From Vibrio toranzoniae (lineage in GTDB: Bacteria; Pseudomonadota; Gammaproteobacteria; Enterobacterales; Vibrionaceae), in assembly GCF_024347655.1 (NCBI RefSeq), contig NZ_AP025514.1:1116001-1180000 (forward strand): a DNA stretch of 64,000 nt, given 5' to 3'. A program made the position numbers and the translations under genes. Below, piece by piece: positions 60,134-64,000 of the stretch. Position 1 is the first letter of the stretch; each line of letters starts with the position of its first letter. The notes under the pieces are model-generated. The model did not search any database and was not told where the DNA came from. It saw only the letters and a program-made list of their open reading frames with translations.

Positions 60134-60244
60134 TCAATTCATCGGCGATGTTTGATAGCGATGAATGAACTTCTTGGTGTCTTCTAAATAGCCTTCACTT
60201 TTCAGACTATCTAAGGTGTTCTCTAGATTTTGCTCATTTATCAA
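60134..60244 (-). pseudogene. Short frame after the LysR gene, possible remnant of a solute-binding protein end
   Basis: A 36-codon frame (TTG start, overlapping the LysR stop by 11 bases) reads NLENTLDSLKSEGYLED and then TKKFIHRYQTSPMN. It resembles the last helix of family-3 periplasmic amino-acid-binding proteins, with the pattern Lx3LxxLKxxGxxxxxxxxY, but lacks everything upstream. It may be a decayed gene end or chance. The remaining 109 bases up to yciB hold nothing obvious. Confidence 0.3.
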
Positions 60245-61124
60245 CGAGCCAATCCACCAAAGTCGATAGTGACGCATTCTGACGATTCTTAGGTTGAATT
60301 AAAAAGTAACCATTTCCGGAAAAGACACTGTCTTCACTCACTTTCACCAATCGACCCAAATCGATATCTTGCTGAGCGAGTGTGATATCGCCTATTGCAA
60401 TCCCAAACCCTTGAATGGCCGCATTCATGGCTTGATCGAGCGTGGCAAATTGTTGGTTGTTCTTGCTTGCAAGGTCGAGGCTCCCTATATGCTCCAACCA
60501 AAGTCGCCAATCACTTTGCTCATTGTTGGCGTGTAACCAAGTGTACTGAGCAAGTTTGTGTGGCTTGATAACAGTCGAAGTGCTGTTTATCCGATGGCTC
60601 GGCACAATACTCTGTGCTTGGCAGATGGGGGCGAGTTGCTCGTTGAACAGCAGTTGGCTAACAATCGATTGTTGGTTGGGTTTCTTGCCATAGGTAATCA
60701 CGGCATCGAAGGGGTCAAAGCTTGGCTCAAAAACGTGCTTGATGGTCGATGTAAGCTCAACATCAATCTCTGGGTAAGCCTGTTGAAACGACATTAACTT
60801 AGGTAGCAACCAAGAAGTAATACAACTTGGCGCGTTGAGTTTGATCTTAGAGGGTGAAGTGGCAATTTGATTAAGTGCCGATTGCAGTTGCTGAATGGTC
60901 CCTTGAATGAGAGGAACCAGTTCTTCCCCTTTAGGCGTTAATGACAAACCACGAGCATGGCGATAGAAGAGATCACAGCCAAGACTTTCTTCGAACGATA
61001 ACACCTGACGACTCACTGCTCCTTGTGTGACATTGAGTTCATGTGCCGCTCGAGTAAAATTGAGGTGCCTTGCGGTGGATAAGAATGCGAGCAAGGTTTT
61101 GGTTGAGGGAAGGGTACGATTCAT
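60234..61124 (-). CDS. LysR-family regulator (GcvA type)
   Basis: This 296-residue protein has an N-terminal winged helix with TLLAFLSTARHLNFTRAAHE, then LNVTQGAVSRQVLSFEESLG. Effector-domain features are LNAPSCITSWLLPKL, the hallmark of GcvA/AmpR-type LysR proteins, and YGKKPNQQS. AAAGAG precedes the ATG. It is divergent from a HisC-like aminotransferase and binding-protein pair, which are its likely targets. A candidate T-N11-A site is at 61211-61227. Confidence 0.88.
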   Translation of the reverse strand: MNRTLPSTKTLLAFLSTARHLNFTRAAHELNVTQGAVSRQVLSFEESLGCDLFYRHARGLSLTPKGEELVPLIQGTIQQLQSALNQIATSPSKIKLNAPSCITSWLLPKLMSFQQAYPEIDVELTSTIKHVFEPSFDPFDAVITYGKKPNQQSIVSQLLFNEQLAPICQAQSIVPSHRINSTSTVIKPHKLAQYTWLHANNEQSDWRLWLEHIGSLDLASKNNQQFATLDQAMNAAIQGFGIAIGDITLAQQDIDLGRLVKVSEDSVFSGNGYFLIQPKNRQNASLSTLVDWLVDK

Positions 61125-61210
61125 CTCTTTACCTATGATTTTTTATCATGGCTATTATGTGATTATTTCGATTCATTTATCAATAGTGTTCTGTTTGAAT
61201 GTAAATACTT

Positions 61211-61227
61211 AATCATCAATTGTGATT
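61211..61227. promoter_or_regulatory. Candidate LysR-type binding site
   Basis: AATCA and TGATT are inverted arms separated by seven bases (containing the palindrome CAATTG), in the 180-base gap between the LysR gene and the aminotransferase. It fits the T-N11-A pattern. Confidence 0.4.
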
Positions 61228-61304
61228 CAATATGTGTATAGTTCGCATTTTTTGAATATGAAGGCAGTGGTGAAGACCTCGTTATTACATGGAAGGGACA
61301 GTTT

Positions 61305-62429
61305 TTGACATCTTTTATTGATAGTTTAGTACCTCAGGCCGTAAAAAAATTAATACCTTATCAATCGGCAAGAAGAATTGGTGGTGATGGACGTATCTGG
61401 TTAAATGCCAATGAACTAGAGAACACTTTGTTCGAAGCTGAACCAAGCTATAATCGCTACCCAGATTTCTTACCTCAAGATATTGCCAAGGCGTATCAAC
61501 AATATTGCGCAACAGAAGCTCCTACAATCGCGGTTCGTGGCGCTGATGAAGCAATTGATCTTCTGATCAGGGCATTTTGTAAGCCAGAACAAGACAAGAT
61601 TCTTATCTGTTCACCAACGTATGCCATGTATGAGTTTTGCGCTGATGCACTGGCGATTGAAACGCTCGACTCTCCTTTACAGGAAGATTTTAGCTTAAAC
61701 GTTGCTAACATCGTGAATAAAGCCGAGTTGGCCAATATCGTTTTTCTTTGTTCACCCAATAATCCAACCGGCAATGTGATTCCTAAATCAGATTTGACTC
61801 AAGTACTCGAGGGGACCATCGGAAAATCTCTAGTGGTGGTGGACGAAGCGTACATTGAGTTTGAACCACAAACCTCAGCTGTGAATCTTATTGAGCGTTA
61901 CCCGCATTTAGTGGTGGTCCGTACTTTGTCTAAGGCATTTGGTCTTGCCTCGGTTCGCTGTGGTTTTATTTTAGCTAGCGCAGATGTCATGCAGTATGTC
62001 GCTAAACTGATACCGCCATACCCAATGCCAGATTGTTCTTCTCAAATCGTGTTAGACGCTTTATCTGATGAACGAGTGTCAGTGATGAAAGACGCGACTT
62101 TAAAGCTTGTTAAGCTACGTAACTGGTTTGCTGGTGAGTTAACGCAGTTTGATTTCATAGAGCAGGTTTACCCATCTTCTACTAACTTCGTGTTACTACG
62201 CCACAAGCCTGAGCACGAAGTGTTTAGTGTATTAGCAAAAGATGGCATTGTGACAAGGGATCAAAACCACGAGCCCGCGTTACGTCATTGTGTTCGAATT
62301 AGTATCGGCAGCCAAGAGAGTATGTCGGAAGTGATTGAGTCACTTTCGCGCTACCAAGCCGAGCTACAACTAAAACTCAAACCACAAGATCAACAACTTC
62401 AATATCAACTTGGTAAAGATCATATCTAG
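61305..62429 (+). CDS. HisC-like aminotransferase (class I/II, PLP)
   Basis: This 374-residue fold-type I aminotransferase has SPNNPTGN (150-157), DEAYIEF (180-186) and the PLP Lys210 in RTLSKAFGLASVRCGF. It resembles histidinol-phosphate aminotransferases. Translation starts at TTG 61305, with GGAAGGGACAG just upstream. It lacks the neighbouring his genes, so it is more likely a paralogue in amino-acid catabolism or transport-linked metabolism than the biosynthetic HisC. A binding-protein gene follows 7 bases after its stop. Confidence 0.85.
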   Translation: MTSFIDSLVPQAVKKLIPYQSARRIGGDGRIWLNANELENTLFEAEPSYNRYPDFLPQDIAKAYQQYCATEAPTIAVRGADEAIDLLIRAFCKPEQDKILICSPTYAMYEFCADALAIETLDSPLQEDFSLNVANIVNKAELANIVFLCSPNNPTGNVIPKSDLTQVLEGTIGKSLVVVDEAYIEFEPQTSAVNLIERYPHLVVVRTLSKAFGLASVRCGFILASADVMQYVAKLIPPYPMPDCSSQIVLDALSDERVSVMKDATLKLVKLRNWFAGELTQFDFIEQVYPSSTNFVLLRHKPEHEVFSVLAKDGIVTRDQNHEPALRHCVRISIGSQESMSEVIESLSRYQAELQLKLKPQDQQLQYQLGKDHI

Positions 62430-62436
62430 GATGGCA

Positions 62437-63213
62437 ATGATGAAAAAGATAATACTAGGACTCGCGTGTACGGCCGCTTTACTTGGTACAACGGTACAGG
62501 CGAAAGAAATCCGTTTGGCATCAGACTTTACGTATCCGCCATTCAACTACAAAAATAGTGAAGGTGTGCCTGTCGGGTTTGATATCGAGATAGCAGATGC
62601 TTTGTGTGAGCAAGCTAAGTTAGATTGCACTTGGGTATCACAAAGTTGGGACTCGCTAATTCCAAGCTTATTGGCAAGAAAGTCAGATGTGATCATGGCT
62701 TCAATGCGTATCACAGAAGAGCGTAAGCGCAAGATTTTGTTTACTGATAAGTACTACCAAACACCAGCCGTGTTTGTTGCTGCCAAAAGCGCGGAGTTTG
62801 GTATTGATGAGAAGGGCTTAGAGGGCAAAACCATCGGCGTACAACAGGGTACGATTCACGACCGTTACGTAACCGATAAGTTTGGTGACATCGTAAACAT
62901 CAAGCGGTACACCGGTCAGGACGAAGTGTACCTTGATCTGAAAAATGGCCGTTTAGATCTAACGTTTGGTAACTCTGACCAACTATCACTTGCTTTCTTA
63001 GACAAGAAAGAAGGGGAGGGTTTCGAGTTCAAAGGCAAAGCAGTGACCGACAAAGCCTATATTGGTGAAGGCACGGCTCTAGCGCTAAGAAAGCAGGATT
63101 CAAAACTGGCGAAACAATTCAACACCGCAATCGAAGAGATCAGAGCGAACGGCACTTACGACAAGATCGCCGCTAAGTACTTCACGTTTGATATCTATGG
63201 TAGTGATTTGTAA
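62437..63213 (+). CDS. ABC transporter substrate-binding protein, family 3 (basic amino acid type)
   Basis: This 258-residue periplasmic binding protein has a signal peptide (KKIILGLACTAALLGTTVQA) and type-II binding domains: IRLASDFTYPPFNYKN, VGFDIEIADALCEQA, KSDVIMASMRITEERKRKILFT region 85-105, and GKTIGVQQGTIHDRYV. Two Cys (CEQAKLDCTW) match the disulfide of ArtJ/HisJ-like lysine-arginine-histidine binding proteins. AGG lies six bases before ATG 62437; a GTG at 62410 would overlap the aminotransferase. No permease or ATPase genes follow, so it must share them with another locus. Ligand is inferred. Confidence 0.88.
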   Translation: MMKKIILGLACTAALLGTTVQAKEIRLASDFTYPPFNYKNSEGVPVGFDIEIADALCEQAKLDCTWVSQSWDSLIPSLLARKSDVIMASMRITEERKRKILFTDKYYQTPAVFVAAKSAEFGIDEKGLEGKTIGVQQGTIHDRYVTDKFGDIVNIKRYTGQDEVYLDLKNGRLDLTFGNSDQLSLAFLDKKEGEGFEFKGKAVTDKAYIGEGTALALRKQDSKLAKQFNTAIEEIRANGTYDKIAAKYFTFDIYGSDL

Positions 63214-63248
63214 TTGAGCTAGCGCTTAAAATTAAATCACCAAAAACA

Positions 63249-63282
63249 AAAATCCGAGAGCTGTGAGGCTCTCGGATTTTTT
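63249..63282. terminator. Bidirectional terminator
   Basis: Stem AAAATCCGAGAG / CTCTCGGATTTTTT with an eight-base loop, between the convergent binding-protein and symporter genes. Confidence 0.88.
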
Positions 63283-63332
63283 CGCTTATGTCCGTGGTAT
63301 CAATTCAACACCACCAATTTAGCGTTTATTTA

Positions 63333-64000
63333 TTACGCTTGCTGTTTTTGTAGCTCAGTTTCTTTCGCTTCGTCTTCGATTAGAGAATCAACGATGACTG
63401 CACATGCTGCATCACCAGTGATGTTCAGAGCAGTACGGATCATGTCGAAGATACGGTCTAGAGCGAACAACAGAGGTAGACCTTCGATAGGGATACCAGC
63501 TGCTAGAAGAACCGCAACCACTAGGAAAGAAGGGCCAGGAACACCAGCTTGACCAACTGCGCCTAGTGTAGACGTTACGATGATAGCAACGTAAGCACCC
63601 ATAGAGAGGTCGATGTTGAACAGCTGTGCAAAGAAGATAGCCACTAGGCCGTAGTAAATTGCGTTACCAGACATGTTGATCGTCGCGCCAAGAGGCAGAA
63701 CGAATGAAGCGGTAGAGTTACGAACACCAAGCTCTTTCTCTACGGTTTCCATTGTTACTGGTAGTGTTGCCATAGAAGAGGCTGTTGATAGTGCAACCGC
63801 TTGGGGTTTCTTCATTGCCACTAGGAACTTCTTCGCAGAAGTCTTAGTGAAGATTTGAATCATCAGTGGGTAAGCCACAAAGCCGAAGATCAGGATCGCA
63901 GCGATGTAAACAATAAACAGCTTGAACACAACCATAAGTGCGCCAAAACCGAATGTACCTACTGCTTCTGCCATTAGGCCGAACACGCCAAGTGGAGCGA
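63333..64000 (-). CDS. Dicarboxylate/amino acid:cation symporter (C-terminal part; 5' end outside window)
   Basis: The last 222 residues of a DAACS/GltP-family symporter are present, entering the window in frame as APLGVFGLMAEAV. Signature pieces are LSTASSMATLPVTMETVEK, the hairpin serine-rich motif, then SFVLPLGATINMSGNAIYY, GQAGVPGPSFLVV and LDRIFDMIRTALNITGDAACAVIVD. Members couple Na+ or H+ to uptake of glutamate, aspartate, succinate or related acids. The exact substrate cannot be told without the rest. Confidence 0.9.
   Translation of the reverse strand, partial: APLGVFGLMAEAVGTFGFGALMVVFKLFIVYIAAILIFGFVAYPLMIQIFTKTSAKKFLVAMKKPQAVALSTASSMATLPVTMETVEKELGVRNSTASFVLPLGATINMSGNAIYYGLVAIFFAQLFNIDLSMGAYVAIIVTSTLGAVGQAGVPGPSFLVVAVLLAAGIPIEGLPLLFALDRIFDMIRTALNITGDAACAVIVDSLIEDEAKETELQKQQA

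Overview
The window is a chromosomal segment of a Vibrio, most likely close to the Splendidus clade. The protein sequences and gene order match gammaproteobacterial and Vibrio chromosome 1 blocks: torR-elyC-cmoM-mukFEB, yecE-cmoA-cmoB, aspS-ruvCAB, cydABX-ybgE-ybgC-tolQRAB-pal-cpoB-nadA, a CqsR-type quorum kinase, metR/metE with the type II secretion pilotin gene beside it, and yciI-yciA-yciB. Base composition looks even throughout. I see no transposase, integrase, prophage, CRISPR array or rRNA. There is one tRNA (Ser, anticodon GGA).

Layout. 1-8.9 kb: end of torR, elyC (minus), then the cmoM and mukF-mukE-mukB chromosome-condensation operon. 9.2-13.4 kb: one very large formate-dehydrogenase-like flavo-Fe/S-molybdopterin fusion. 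13.5-16.8 kb (minus): a three-gene module of lipoprotein retropepsin-like protease, inactive transglutaminase with seven membrane helices, and ATP-grasp ligase. 17-20 kb (minus): cmoB and cmoA, which make the wobble modification that CmoM finishes, and yecE. 20.2-24.6 kb: aspS, ruvC, ruvA, ruvB. 25.2-28.4 kb: cytochrome bd operon behind a perfect FNR-type box. 28.5-34 kb: Tol-Pal envelope operon. 34.2-40.5 kb: nadA, a two-helix K+ channel, a UPF0149 protein, cqsR and alaE. 40.7-45.4 kb: tRNA-Ser, a LysR regulator, a D-amino-acid dehydrogenase, a secreted dienelactone-hydrolase-like protein and a D-cysteine-desulfhydrase-like enzyme. 45.5-50.5 kb: a two-component system divergent from a GtrB-like / ArnT-like / GtrA-like glycosylation operon. 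50.6-54.2 kb: ygiQ and two poorly known small genes. 54.3-57.8 kb: divergent metR and metE. 57.9-60 kb (minus): yciB, yciA, yciI and the pilotin. 60.2-64 kb: a LysR regulator divergent from a HisC-like aminotransferase plus a periplasmic amino-acid-binding protein, then the end of a dicarboxylate symporter gene that runs off the window.

Most of the region is conserved housekeeping. The less-understood parts are the protease/transglutaminase/ATP-grasp module, the formate-dehydrogenase-like fusion (Cys where some relatives carry selenocysteine), the two-component-linked glycosyltransferase operon, an unusual insert in MetE, and several strong inverted repeats just upstream of mukF, the K+ channel and alaE. 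Start codons were adjusted where a ribosome-binding site or family alignment favoured an internal start. All functional calls come from reading motifs and from memory of the families; no search was run.
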